Source: Actinosomnolentus pattersoniae (SeqCode) (GTDB lineage Bacteria; Actinomycetota; UBA4738). From it: DNA of 7,673 bases. The position numbers were made by a program, and so were the translations under genes. The stretch is taken from positions 1 through 7,673 of the forward strand of contig JACDCJ010000090.1 of assembly GCA_013817655.1 (NCBI GenBank). The letters run 5' to 3'. The notes under the pieces are model-generated. The model made no database searches. It saw only the letters and a program-made list of their open reading frames with translations, and had not been told where the DNA came from. Of this stretch, positions 1 to 6,231 are shown piece by piece. Within the stretch, counting starts at the first letter, position 1; every line of letters starts with the position of its first letter.

Positions 1-593
1 GGCCCGAGCCGCCGCGTTGCGAGCGCCAGCAGCTCCTTCTTCGCGTTCAGATAGGAGGCCAGGAAGATCACGATGAGGACCTTTCCGATCTCGGCTGGCT
101 GAAAACTCAGGGGCCCAAGGCTGACCCACAGGCGCGCTCCGTTGATGGTTCGACCGATTCCCGGAACGATGGGGAGCAAGAGGAGCCCCAGCCCGGCGAG
201 CCCGATCGTGTACGTGTATGCGTCGAGGGATCGATGGTCGCGCACCACCAGGAAGGTGAGGACGAATAGCCCCAGCCCCAGCAGGAGCCACCCGAACTGC
301 GCCGCGGCGAGGTCGGGATCCAACCGGTAGATGACCGCGTATCCAAGCCCGGCGAGCACGGCGGCGCAGGGCAGAAGGGCGGGGTCGGCGCTCGGCGCGC
401 GGCGGGCGACGACGAGGTATGCGAGGAGATAGGCCACACCGATGATCGCCACGAACGCACCCACGTCGGGAGGCGTGCGCCCCGTCTTTCCGAGGGTCAC
501 CAGTACGTAGGCGCCTCCGGAGAGAATCACCGCGAGGATGGTGAGGGCGAGCTGCGCCCCGGTGGCATGCCGAGCCTGGGCCGGCGCCTGCAT
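1..593 (-). CDS. rodA: RodA/FtsW (SEDS) peptidoglycan polymerase, C-terminal part missing
   Basis: This is a polytopic membrane protein of the SEDS family, which polymerises lipid II into glycan strands together with a class B penicillin-binding protein. Only the first 197 codons are present; the gene runs off the left edge, so most of the usual length is missing. At least four hydrophobic stretches are visible, at about residues 13-35, 46-64, 75-90 and 100-117, with another near 126-145. The family signature follows: NGARLWVSLGPLSFQPAEIGK at about 151-171 and the start of the next helix. The ATG at 593 overlaps the pstP stop codon (TGA at 595-593), and GGAGGAA lies about 10 bases upstream, so translational coupling is likely. 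The phosphatase and FHA neighbours favour the RodA/FtsW of the pknB cluster; RodA and FtsW cannot be separated by sequence here. pbpA and pknB homologues would be expected beyond the edge. Confidence 0.93.
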   Translation of the reverse strand, partial: MQAPAQARHATGAQLALTILAVILSGGAYVLVTLGKTGRTPPDVGAFVAIIGVAYLLAYLVVARRAPSADPALLPCAAVLAGLGYAVIYRLDPDLAAAQFGWLLLGLGLFVLTFLVVRDHRSLDAYTYTIGLAGLGLLLLPIVPGIGRTINGARLWVSLGPLSFQPAEIGKVLIVIFLASYLNAKKELLALATRRLG

Positions 594-1795
594 CAGGCTG
601 GTTCCTCCAAGTCTCGGCGGATCTGCTCCACCACCTGCCTGGCGTCCTCGAGGCCGTTCGCGGTGATCCCATCCTCCAGGCCCTGCCAGGGCTGGAGTCT
701 CAGGACTTCGGCTGCCGGCAGGTCCGTGGACTCCTCCACCCCAGAGAGCTCGTATCCGAAGACGTCCGTGGGGATGCCGCGGTAGATGGCGACCCGACCC
801 TCGGCAACGCCCACGTACCACTGGCTACGAACGTAGAGGCGGCCCGCGAACAGGCCGCCCGAGACCAGCACCACCACGACCACCGCCCAGAGCACGAGAC
901 GCCACCAGCGCCGCCGCCGGGGCGCGGGCTCGGGTTCGGTCTCCTCCTCGGTCGAGGCGGCGCTGATGACGCCCGTGACCTCGGCGCTCGGAGCGCCGGC
1001 ACCCTTCGCGCCGACGGGATCCCCCGCCGCAATCGCCTGTCGCTGTGTGCCCGCGGCGACCGCCCCATCACCGGCCACTCCGCTCGGGGCGTCCTCGAAG
1101 TCCACGACGACGACGGTGATGTTGTCGTCCCCGCCGGCCCCGTTCGCCTCCTCCACCAACAGGTCGGAGGCCGCCTGCGGGTCGCGTTCGCTCTCTAGGA
1201 TCTCGTGGATCCGATCGGGATCGATCATGCCCGTGAGGCCGTCGGTGCAGAGTAGGAGACGGTCTCCCGCGAGCAGTGGGAGGGTCAGCTCGTCGACCGC
1301 GACCTCGGCGTCGACCCCGAGGGCGCGGGTGAGGATGCTCCGCTGGGGGTGCCGGCCGGCCTGCTCCGGGGTGAGCCTCCCCTCTCGAACCATCCGCTGG
1401 ACCAGCGAGTGGTCCTCCGTGAGCTGCTGAAGGCTTCCGTCGCGAAGGAGGTAGGCGCGGGAATCGCCCACGTGGGCGACGTGCGCCTTCTGTTCCTGGG
1501 TCACCAGAGCCGTGAGCGTGGTCCCCATCCCCCGCAGCTCGGGGTCGGACTCGCCACGCTCGAGCACCATTCGATTCGCCTCGCGGATTCGATCCACGAG
1601 GGCTCGCAGGAGACCGTCGGAGTCCTTGGGGAGCTGTTCCAGGGATTCGAGCGCGACCGAGGAGGCCACCTCGCCGCCTCGGTGGCCACCCATGCCGTCC
1701 GCGACCGCGAACAGCGGCTCGCGGACCAGGTAGCCGTCCTCGTTGTGGTCCCGCGAGCGCCCGATGTCCGTCCGCGCTCCGACCCGCACCCTCAT
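593..1795 (-). CDS. pstP: PstP-type PP2C Ser/Thr protein phosphatase, membrane anchored
   Basis: A 400-residue metal-dependent (PPM/PP2C) phosphatase that would remove phosphate from Ser/Thr kinases such as PknB and from their substrates at the membrane. The catalytic domain spans about residues 1-235 and keeps the family motifs: RDHNED (15-20), DGMGGH (33-38, metal-binding Asp33), GDSRAY (110-115, Asp111), CTDGLTG (183-189, Asp185) and GGDDN (221-225). A low-complexity Ala/Gly/Pro linker (about 236-290) and a basic stretch (APRRRRWWR) lead into one transmembrane helix (about 299-319). The remaining 80 residues, beginning YVRSQWYVGVAEGRVAIYRG, form the extracytoplasmic tail seen in actinobacterial PstP. 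The start overlaps the upstream FHA gene by 4 bases (ATGA), with GGAG about 9 bases upstream. Length and architecture match the PstP family well. Confidence 0.95.
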   Translation of the reverse strand: MRVRVGARTDIGRSRDHNEDGYLVREPLFAVADGMGGHRGGEVASSVALESLEQLPKDSDGLLRALVDRIREANRMVLERGESDPELRGMGTTLTALVTQEQKAHVAHVGDSRAYLLRDGSLQQLTEDHSLVQRMVREGRLTPEQAGRHPQRSILTRALGVDAEVAVDELTLPLLAGDRLLLCTDGLTGMIDPDRIHEILESERDPQAASDLLVEEANGAGGDDNITVVVVDFEDAPSGVAGDGAVAAGTQRQAIAAGDPVGAKGAGAPSAEVTGVISAASTEEETEPEPAPRRRRWWRLVLWAVVVVVLVSGGLFAGRLYVRSQWYVGVAEGRVAIYRGIPTDVFGYELSGVEESTDLPAAEVLRLQPWQGLEDGITANGLEDARQVVEQIRRDLEEPA

Positions 1796-2262
1796 CGTCG
1801 AAGCTCCAGGACCGCCTTGCCCAGCTTCAGCCGGTCGCCGGCCCGAAGCTCCGAGGGCGAGGTGAGCCTGCGGGAGTTCAGATAGGTCCCGTTCGTGGAG
1901 CCCAGGTCCTCGACGAACCAGGATCCGTCCCTGCTGAAGATCCGGGCGTGGAACTGCGAGACGTACGTGTCGTCGACATGGATCTGGCAGGCCTCGGCCC
2001 GGCCCACCTGGAGCGTCCCGTCCAGGCGGTAGGACCCGAGCTTCGCTCCGTGCTCGTCCATCACCAGGACCGCCCGAGGGGACTTCCCCCTGGAAGACCG
2101 CGTCGTCTGTGGCGAGGACGGAGCCGGCCGTCCCTTGGTTCGGGCGCTGCGAGGCCGGCCTGCGCGAAGGTCCACGACGACCGAACGGATGGCCCTGTAA
2201 ACGAAGAAGTAGAGGAGGGCGAGGAAGACGATCTTGAGGACGGTGAGGACGAACGGAGGCAC
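1792..2262 (-). CDS. fhaB: Membrane-anchored FHA-domain protein, FhaB/FipA type
   Basis: A 156-residue phosphothreonine-reading protein. An N-terminal hydrophobic segment (about residues 4-24, VLTVLKIVFLALLYFFVYR) anchors it in the membrane, followed by a basic, Ser/Thr-rich linker (about 30-64) and a C-terminal FHA domain (about 65-156). The domain shows the conserved GR (87-88), SQFHAR (102-107) and DLGSTNGTYLN (119-129) motifs that form the phosphopeptide-binding loops. Length and layout are close to mycobacterial FhaB/FipA, which links PknA/PknB signalling to the division machinery. The start is GTG, chosen because GGAGGAG sits 8 bases upstream and the FhaA stop codon is only 4 bases away. 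Its own stop overlaps the pstP start. The role in division is known for the family and inferred here. Confidence 0.93.
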   Translation of the reverse strand: MPPFVLTVLKIVFLALLYFFVYRAIRSVVVDLRAGRPRSARTKGRPAPSSPQTTRSSRGKSPRAVLVMDEHGAKLGSYRLDGTLQVGRAEACQIHVDDTYVSQFHARIFSRDGSWFVEDLGSTNGTYLNSRRLTSPSELRAGDRLKLGKAVLELRR

Positions 2263-2266
2263 GCGA

Positions 2267-2980
2267 CTAACTCCTCCGGAACTCGAGGACCGTCCTCCCG
2301 ATGGTGATCCGGTCGCCCTCTTCCAGCGTTCTTTCGCCGATCGTCGACTCGTTCACCATGGTCCCGTTCGTCGAACCAAGGTCCGCGATCACGTAGCGCC
2401 CGTCCTCCCGTCGCACCTCGGCGTGCCTGCGGCTGGCCCCCGCGTCCGCGAGCACGACGTCCGACTCGGCCAGTCTGCCGATGATTACCCGGTCCGATCC
2501 GAGCGGGAACGTCCTCCTGGCCTTTCCCTTCTCGAGAAGCACGAGCTCGGCGGCCGGGGCTGCGGGGGAGGGAGCCGACTCCGCGACCACCCGCTGCCCT
2601 GACGTGGTCGGGCCCTCGACGAGGGTCGCCTCGCACGTGTAGGTGCCCTGACCGATGTCGGGGTCGAGGTCGAACCGGACCTCCGGCGGCCCGACCAGCG
2701 CCCAGTTGCGTTCCTGTGCTCCATCCACTACCACTTGCTCGAGCTCCCGCCGGAGGGCCTTGTCGGTCTGCTGGAAGCGCTGGTGGTCCACCTGGGAGAG
2801 TCCGAAGACATACCGGTTGGGAACCCAGACCTCGCGGACACCGACGGTCTTGTGCGCCTCCATCTCCTTCAGGATGCGCCTCGCCAGCTCGACCGGATGG
2901 ACGCCTGTGCGAAAGGCCTTCGTGAAGAGGCCCTCGATCATGCCCTCCAGGCGGCGTTCGAAGTCGTTCAGGATGCCCAA
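2267..2980 (-). CDS. fhaA: FhaA-like protein: FhaA N-terminal domain plus C-terminal FHA domain (TTG start)
   Basis: A 237-residue soluble protein, first gene of the operon. The N-terminal part (about 1-125, beginning (M)GILNDFERRLEGMIEG) matches the FhaA N-terminal domain (DUF3662 type) of actinobacteria, with VWVPNRYVFGLS at 51-62. A short Pro/Ala linker (about 126-145) precedes the FHA domain (about 146-237), which keeps GR (168-169), SRRHAE (183-188) and DLGSTNGTMVN (200-210). In mycobacteria FhaA binds phosphorylated MviN and so regulates wall precursor export; that role is inferred here. The frame stays open to an ATG at 3115, but I choose the TTG at 2980: homologues start exactly at GILNDFERRLEG, GGA lies about 9 bases upstream, and a TATAAT at 3028-3023 would fall inside the longer reading. 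It is much shorter than mycobacterial FhaA, mainly because the linker is short. Confidence 0.9.
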   Translation of the reverse strand: MGILNDFERRLEGMIEGLFTKAFRTGVHPVELARRILKEMEAHKTVGVREVWVPNRYVFGLSQVDHQRFQQTDKALRRELEQVVVDGAQERNWALVGPPEVRFDLDPDIGQGTYTCEATLVEGPTTSGQRVVAESAPSPAAPAAELVLLEKGKARRTFPLGSDRVIIGRLAESDVVLADAGASRRHAEVRREDGRYVIADLGSTNGTMVNESTIGERTLEEGDRITIGRTVLEFRRS

Positions 2981-3022
2981 GGCGTCGTTTCCGCAGGTAG
3001 ATGAGCCATTCCGTGAGGCTCG

Positions 3023-3028
3023 ATTATA
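3023..3028 (-). promoter_or_regulatory. -10 box of the fhaA operon promoter
   Basis: The minus strand reads a perfect TATAAT here, AT-rich in an otherwise very GC-rich region. Transcription would start near 3016, giving a leader of about 36 bases before the TTG start of fhaA. No convincing TTGACA-like -35 lies 16-19 bases upstream and there is no TGn extension, so the promoter would need an activator or be weak. Divergent placement from the tRNA gene supports a promoter here. Confidence 0.45.
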
Positions 3029-3127
3029 CGGGGGGACGCCACTGGCCCGCGGTCGCTTCGGATAGCACCGAAGCCGGAAGGCGTGGAACCTCCATCCAGA
3101 GCTCACTGGTAGCATGAAAGCGAACCC

Positions 3128-3211
<84 letters not shown>

Positions 3212-3247
3212 CTGCGAGCCCGTTACCCGGGGTACGTCCTTCACTCT

Positions 3248-3268
3248 GACTCCGTCCCCCGGAGAGTC
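3248..3268 (+). terminator. Possible stem-loop terminator after tRNA-Leu
   Basis: GACTCCG (3248-3254) can pair with CGGAG-AG-TC (3260-3268, two-base bulge) around a C-rich loop, about 36 bases after the tRNA. There is no T-tract, so this is only a candidate for ending or processing the tRNA transcript. The rest of 3212-3358 shows nothing I can name. Confidence 0.2.
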
Positions 3269-3358
3269 CTGCGGCTGCGTAGTTCTGGCGGTACTTGAGC
3301 AGCCGGTGCTGGATCGAGGTTTGACCAGGCTGCGGCATGACCTCGCCCGTACCATATG

Positions 3359-3395
3359 CGGAGAGAATCTCCGATTCCGACAGGCTGCCCGGAGA
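3359..3395 (+). promoter_or_regulatory. Alternative hairpins around the ribosome binding site of the kelch-like gene
   Basis: TCTCCG (3368-3373) is complementary to CGGAGA at 3359-3364 (3-base loop) and equally to CGGAGA at 3390-3395, which contains the ribosome binding site of the gene starting at 3406. The two pairings are mutually exclusive: the first leaves the site open, the second hides it. A third weak option is GAATC/GATTC (3365-3377). Whether it works as a switch is inference; the pairings are seen directly. Confidence 0.3.
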
Positions 3396-3405
3396 GGATC
3401 AAGCC

Positions 3406-4438
3406 ATGGCCGGCCGTCTCCGTCGTTTCACGCTCATCCCGATCGCCACTCTGGCGGCGCTCGTCATCACCGTGGCGCCGGGCAGGACCGAGTCGCGGGT
3501 GCCACTCGCGGAGACCCTCGGATCTTCGGCGGACTTCTCCCGACCGGGCGCTATCGATTGGCCCAGGAGACGGAGCTCCTTGGGGATGGTCTACGACGCC
3601 GGCCAGACGCGAGGTTGTCTTGTTCGGCGGAATCGACGGGCCGCGAGTCCTGGGTGACACCTGGACCTGGGACGGCGCCACCTGGACCAGGGAGACGCCC
3701 GGCACGTCGCCGACAGGCCGGTACGGAATGGCGATGGTCTACGACGCGGCCAGACGGGAAGTGGTCCTGTTCGGCGGAGCTAACGGACAGCGGTTCCTCG
3801 ACGAAACATGGACCTGGGACGGGACCACGTGGACGGAAGCGGCCGCAGCAACCTCGCCCAGCAGCAGATTCAACCCACGCATGGCCTACGACGCGGCCAG
3901 ACGGGAGGTGGTCCTGTTCGGCGGGTACGATGGCATCTCGTTCCTCTCTGACACGTGGACCTGGGACGGCGGCACCTGGACGGAGGAGGCTCCGCTTGAC
4001 GCTCCGTCGGCCCGCCGAAGCGCCGGGTTGGCCTACGACGCCGCGCGGCAGGAGATCCTGCTATTCGGCAGCTGGGACGGCTTCGTGTTCTTCGGCGGCA
4101 CCTGGACCTGGGACGGAGACGAATGGACGGCCCGGGCCTCGCCCGAATCTCCATCGGGGCGACGAGACGTGGGGATCGCCTACGACTTCGCCAGGCAGGA
4201 GGTCCTGCTGTTCGGTGGGTATGACGGAAGCACGTATTTCGGCGATACCTGGACCTGGGATGGGGACGAGTGGACGCCGGAGGCTCCGGCAAGATCGCCG
4301 CCGGGCCGAACCAGCATGGGGACGGCTTATGACGCGGCAAGGAAGGAGATCGCCTTGTTCGGCGGCGCTGCGGCCGCCCCGTCGCTCCGGGATGCCTGGA
4401 CCTGGGAGGGGACCACCTGGACCAAGCGCGGACCCTAA
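3406..4438 (+). CDS. Secreted kelch-like six-repeat beta-propeller protein, frameshifted near 3600
   Basis: The start is ATG 3406, with GGAGAGG (3391-3397) 8 bases upstream. The first frame gives a signal peptide (MAGRLRRFTLIPIATLAALV) and about 60 residues up to MVYDA; then one extra base in GACGCCGGCC (about 3597-3602) moves the rest into the next frame, which runs cleanly to TAA 4436-4438. Corrected for this, the protein is about 343 residues. It holds six kelch/galactose-oxidase-like units of the form YDAARREVVLFGG...DTWTWDGTTWT...P..R, each 49 residues. The N-terminal DWPRRRSS resembles the tail of a unit and may close the ring with the incomplete last unit, as in other propellers. It is probably exported; ligand and function are unknown. 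The second frame shows no decay, so the break is either recent or a sequencing/assembly error. A separate non-secreted product starting at an in-frame ATG at 3356 is less likely because it would lack a signal peptide and have a nonsense N-terminus. Confidence 0.8.
3592..4438 (+). repeat. Six tandem 147-bp kelch-like coding repeats
   Basis: The TAC/TAT codon of the YDA motif falls at 3592, 3740, 3887, 4034, 4181 and 4328. The last four intervals are exactly 147 bp; the first is 148 bp because of the extra base near 3600. The units share TGGACCTGGGA (encoding WTWD) and a VLLFGG-type core but differ elsewhere, so they are old protein repeats rather than recent DNA copies. Confidence 0.9.
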
Positions 4439-4482
4439 CCCGCGGGCCGAGATCTGCTTTCGAACTTATTCGTTAGCCCTCA

Positions 4483-4520
4483 GCTCGATGCCGCGCGCTC
4501 AGCGAAGGCCAGCATCGAGC
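4483..4520. terminator. Stem-loop between the two convergent propeller genes
   Basis: GCTCGATGC (4483-4491) and GCATCGAGC (4512-4520) form a perfect 9-bp stem with a 20-base loop in the 135-bp gap between convergent stop codons. No T-tract follows on either strand, so it is at best a bidirectional terminator without U-run, as often proposed in high-GC actinobacteria. Nothing else is recognisable in 4439-4573. Confidence 0.35.
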
Positions 4521-4573
4521 ATTGAGGTCGGGCTGGTCCTCTCCGAGCTGCGCCTGCGGGGCCTGGCCGAACG

Positions 4574-5620
4574 TCAGGTCTGTGACCAGCTCGTCCCGTC
4601 CCAGTGCAGCATCAGGGTCTTGTACACGCCGGTGGCGTCGTCGAGGTAGCGCCCGACGGCCCAGGCGTCGGTGGCGGAGAGTGCGCTCACGCCGTTGAGC
4701 TCGTTGAGAGTCGAGCTCGGGTTCGGGCTCTCGACCTGGGACCAGCTCGTGCCGTCCCAGTGCAAGATGAGCGTGTCGTACTCGCCGGTCAGTGGGTCGA
4801 ACGATTGGCCGACGGCCCAGGCGTCGGTTGCGGAGAGTGCGCTCACGCCGCTGAGGTAGTCGTCGGTCGAAACGTCGTTCGGGCCATTCACCCTCGACCA
4901 GACGGTGCCGTCCCAGTGCAGGGTCATGGGTACGTACTCGTGGGTCGCGTCGCTGCGGTAGGAGCCCACTGCCCAGGCGTCCGTGGTCGAGGCGGCGCTC
5001 ACGCCGGCCAGCCGGTTGTCCATAGAGCTCGGGTCCGGCGAATGAACCGGCAGCCAGCTCGTACGGTCCCAGTGCAGGATGAGCGTACGGACTTGGTTTG
5101 ACCCGACCCCAACCGCTCCGACTGCCCAGGCATCGTCGGCCGAGTACGCGCTCACGCCGTAGAGGTAGTTGGTGAACGGATCGCCGTTCGGACTCTTCAC
5201 CCGATTCCAGATCGTCCCGTGCCAGTGCAGGGTCAGAGTCTCGTCGAAGCCCGTGTCGTTGCTCACCTCGTATCCGACCGCCCAGGCGTCGCCCGCCGAA
5301 CGGGCGCTAACCGCGTAGAGCGCCTGGTCGTTCCAGCTGTAGCTCGGCGCATGGACCGTCTCCCACGCCGCGCCGTCCCATCGGAAGGTGAGATTGCGCG
5401 ACTGCGTGTTCCCGACCGCCCAGACGTCGGTTGCGGTGCGGGCGCTCACACCGTTCAAGGCGTTGGCGGTCACACTGGGGCTCGGGCTCCTGACTCTCGA
5501 CCAGCGCCTGCCGTCCCAGTGGACGGTAAGAGTCTCGTAGATGCGGGTCCTCTGGTCGAAGTATCGACCCACCGCCCAGACATCAGTGGCCGAGAGGGCG
5601 CTCACCCCGCGCAGCTCGTT
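4574..5620 (-). repeat. Seven tandem DAWAVG coding repeats of about 156 bp
   Basis: The segments at 4655-4699 and 4811-4855 are 45 bases long, 156 bp apart and differ at only two bases, so the two most C-terminal units are recent duplicates or kept alike by gene conversion. Units nearer the N-terminus diverge more, and unit two is six residues shorter. Confidence 0.88.
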
Positions 5621-5815
5621 GTCGGTGGAACTCGGGTTCGGGCCCGAGGTGGTGGCGGGCGAGCGGTCGGTGGCCGCTTGGGTCGGATCGCTCTGGACAG
5701 TGGTGATGACGCTGACGAGTGTGCAGAGGGCGATGACCGAAACTATCAATGAACGCCGGATACTGCCCTCCTTCCGGCGCGCCACCGAGTGGGACTCGCC
5801 GCTGCAATTGCTCAT
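4574..5815 (-). CDS. Secreted seven-repeat 'DAWAVG' beta-propeller-like protein
   Basis: The open frame is 413 residues from ATG 5815. A basic N-terminus (ARRKEGSIRR, 12-21) and a hydrophobic stretch (23-40) form a signal peptide, with likely cleavage after QAA near 48; there is no proper lipobox at Cys31. Seven units follow from residue 66, with the pattern N.L.GVSALSATDAWAVG...T..Y.TL.LHWDGTSWS.V.SPNPSS, mostly 51-52 residues (unit two is 46). The last unit stops at SWSQT, while SGPNPSSTD before unit one supplies the missing strand, a closing arrangement typical of a seven-bladed propeller. Such proteins are common as uncharacterised exported proteins in Actinomycetota and Chloroflexota; function and ligand are unknown. 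The start is uncertain: ATG 5815 has no ribosome site and lies inside a good -10 box; GTG 5785 is possible; AAGGAGG at 5773-5767 sits 5 bases before an ATC codon at 5761 that would give IRRSLIVSVIALC. Confidence 0.85.
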   Translation of the reverse strand: MSNCSGESHSVARRKEGSIRRSLIVSVIALCTLVSVITTVQSDPTQAATDRSPATTSGPNPSSTDNELRGVSALSATDVWAVGRYFDQRTRIYETLTVHWDGRRWSRVRSPSPSVTANALNGVSARTATDVWAVGNTQSRNLTFRWDGAAWETVHAPSYSWNDQALYAVSARSAGDAWAVGYEVSNDTGFDETLTLHWHGTIWNRVKSPNGDPFTNYLYGVSAYSADDAWAVGAVGVGSNQVRTLILHWDRTSWLPVHSPDPSSMDNRLAGVSAASTTDAWAVGSYRSDATHEYVPMTLHWDGTVWSRVNGPNDVSTDDYLSGVSALSATDAWAVGQSFDPLTGEYDTLILHWDGTSWSQVESPNPSSTLNELNGVSALSATDAWAVGRYLDDATGVYKTLMLHWDGTSWSQT

Positions 5816-5843
5816 TCTATGCCGGTTGTCACGAGAGGGTCAA
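5814..5843 (-). promoter_or_regulatory. Promoter of the DAWAVG propeller gene
   Basis: On the minus strand TTGACC (5843-5838) and TAGAAT (5819-5814) are separated by 18 bases, a good match to a housekeeping sigma promoter. Transcription would start near 5808, downstream of the ATG at 5815, which argues for a later start codon. The -35 and spacer lie in the first copy of a 33-bp duplication; the second copy repeats the -35 at 5876-5871 but has only TAGGCC as its -10. Confidence 0.5.
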
Positions 5844-5882
5844 TGTGGCCTATGCCGGTTGTCACGAGAGGGTCAATGTGGC
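5817..5882. repeat. Perfect 33-bp tandem duplication upstream of the DAWAVG gene
   Basis: Bases 5817-5849 and 5850-5882 are identical, both beginning CTATGCCGGTTGTC and ending GTCAATGTGGC. There are exactly two copies without spacer. Each copy contains the minus-strand TTGACC and an imperfect dyad, TTGACCCTCTCGTGACAA, which could be a regulator site. The remaining 118 bases up to 6000 show no clear promoter for the plus-strand gene. Confidence 0.97.
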
Positions 5883-6000
5883 GACCGGGACCTGGTCAGG
5901 GGCGAGCATGAACCCCAGGGCTACTTCCCGGCCCAATGGGTACGGTAGGCTTCGTTCGGTCCATATCTCGGCGCCCGACACGGAAAGAGGGGGAAGCGCC

Positions 6001-6102
6001 ATGTTCATGGTTGCGGGAGTCCTCAGCACGCTGCTCTACATCATTCTCGCGCTCGTTCTCATCGGAGTCGTGATCGGTTTCGTCATGAGGGGCCGCCGCT
6101 GA
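6001..6102 (+). CDS. Small single-span membrane peptide (33 residues)
   Basis: The sequence MFMVAGVLSTLLYIILALV (1-19) continues as one uninterrupted hydrophobic helix to about residue 28 and ends in a basic MRGRR tail, so an N-out, C-in orientation is expected by the positive-inside rule. A strong purine-rich ribosome binding site (GAGGGGGAAG) ends about 5 bases before ATG 6001; a second ATG at 6007 is possible. The frame is open upstream to 5749, but that part crosses the 33-bp duplication and the divergent promoter and is not credible as protein. I do not recognise the family. The length and layout recall small regulatory or stabilising membrane peptides in general. It lies 129 bases ahead of the STAS gene in the same direction. 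Confidence 0.65.
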   Translation: MFMVAGVLSTLLYIILALVLIGVVIGFVMRGRR

Positions 6103-6162
6103 CGGAGGCGGTCGCTCGCCCCATCCCTCGCCGCTCGACGCTCGGCCTGGAACCTGCAGCAA

Positions 6163-6196
6163 GGCTTGACAAGCCGACCGAGGAGGGCCGAATGTG
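6163..6196 (+). promoter_or_regulatory. Possible promoter with overlapping palindrome before the STAS gene
   Basis: A perfect consensus -35 TTGACA (6166-6171) lies within a perfect 13-bp palindrome GGCTTGACAAGCC (6163-6175). The -10 would be CGAATG or GAATGT (6189-6195), a poor match, so expression may depend on an activator. A start near 6202 would leave a leader of about 30 bases before ATG 6232. Confidence 0.35.
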
Positions 6197-6231
6197 GGGA
6201 TTCATCGAGCCTGGCGGGGGAGAAGCCCAAA

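Noticed and set aside
1349..1885. 178-residue plus-strand open frame opposite pstP and fhaB
   Set aside because: It covers the junction of two well-supported genes on the other strand and matches no family.
3321..3355. TTGACC and TACCAT as a promoter for the kelch-like gene
   Set aside because: The spacing is 23 bases, too long for a housekeeping promoter.
3590..3610. Programmed ribosomal frameshifting in the kelch-like gene
   Set aside because: The site lacks a slippery heptamer or a stop codon at the shift, and the neighbouring repeats show plainly that one base has been added.
5817..5882. 33-bp direct repeats as a CRISPR or integration site
   Set aside because: There are only two copies with no spacer between them and no cas or integrase gene nearby.
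5938..5951. GGGTA as a stress-sigma (SigB/SigF-like) -10 before the small membrane peptide
   Set aside because: No GTTT-type -35 lies at the right distance, and the STAS neighbour alone is not enough support.
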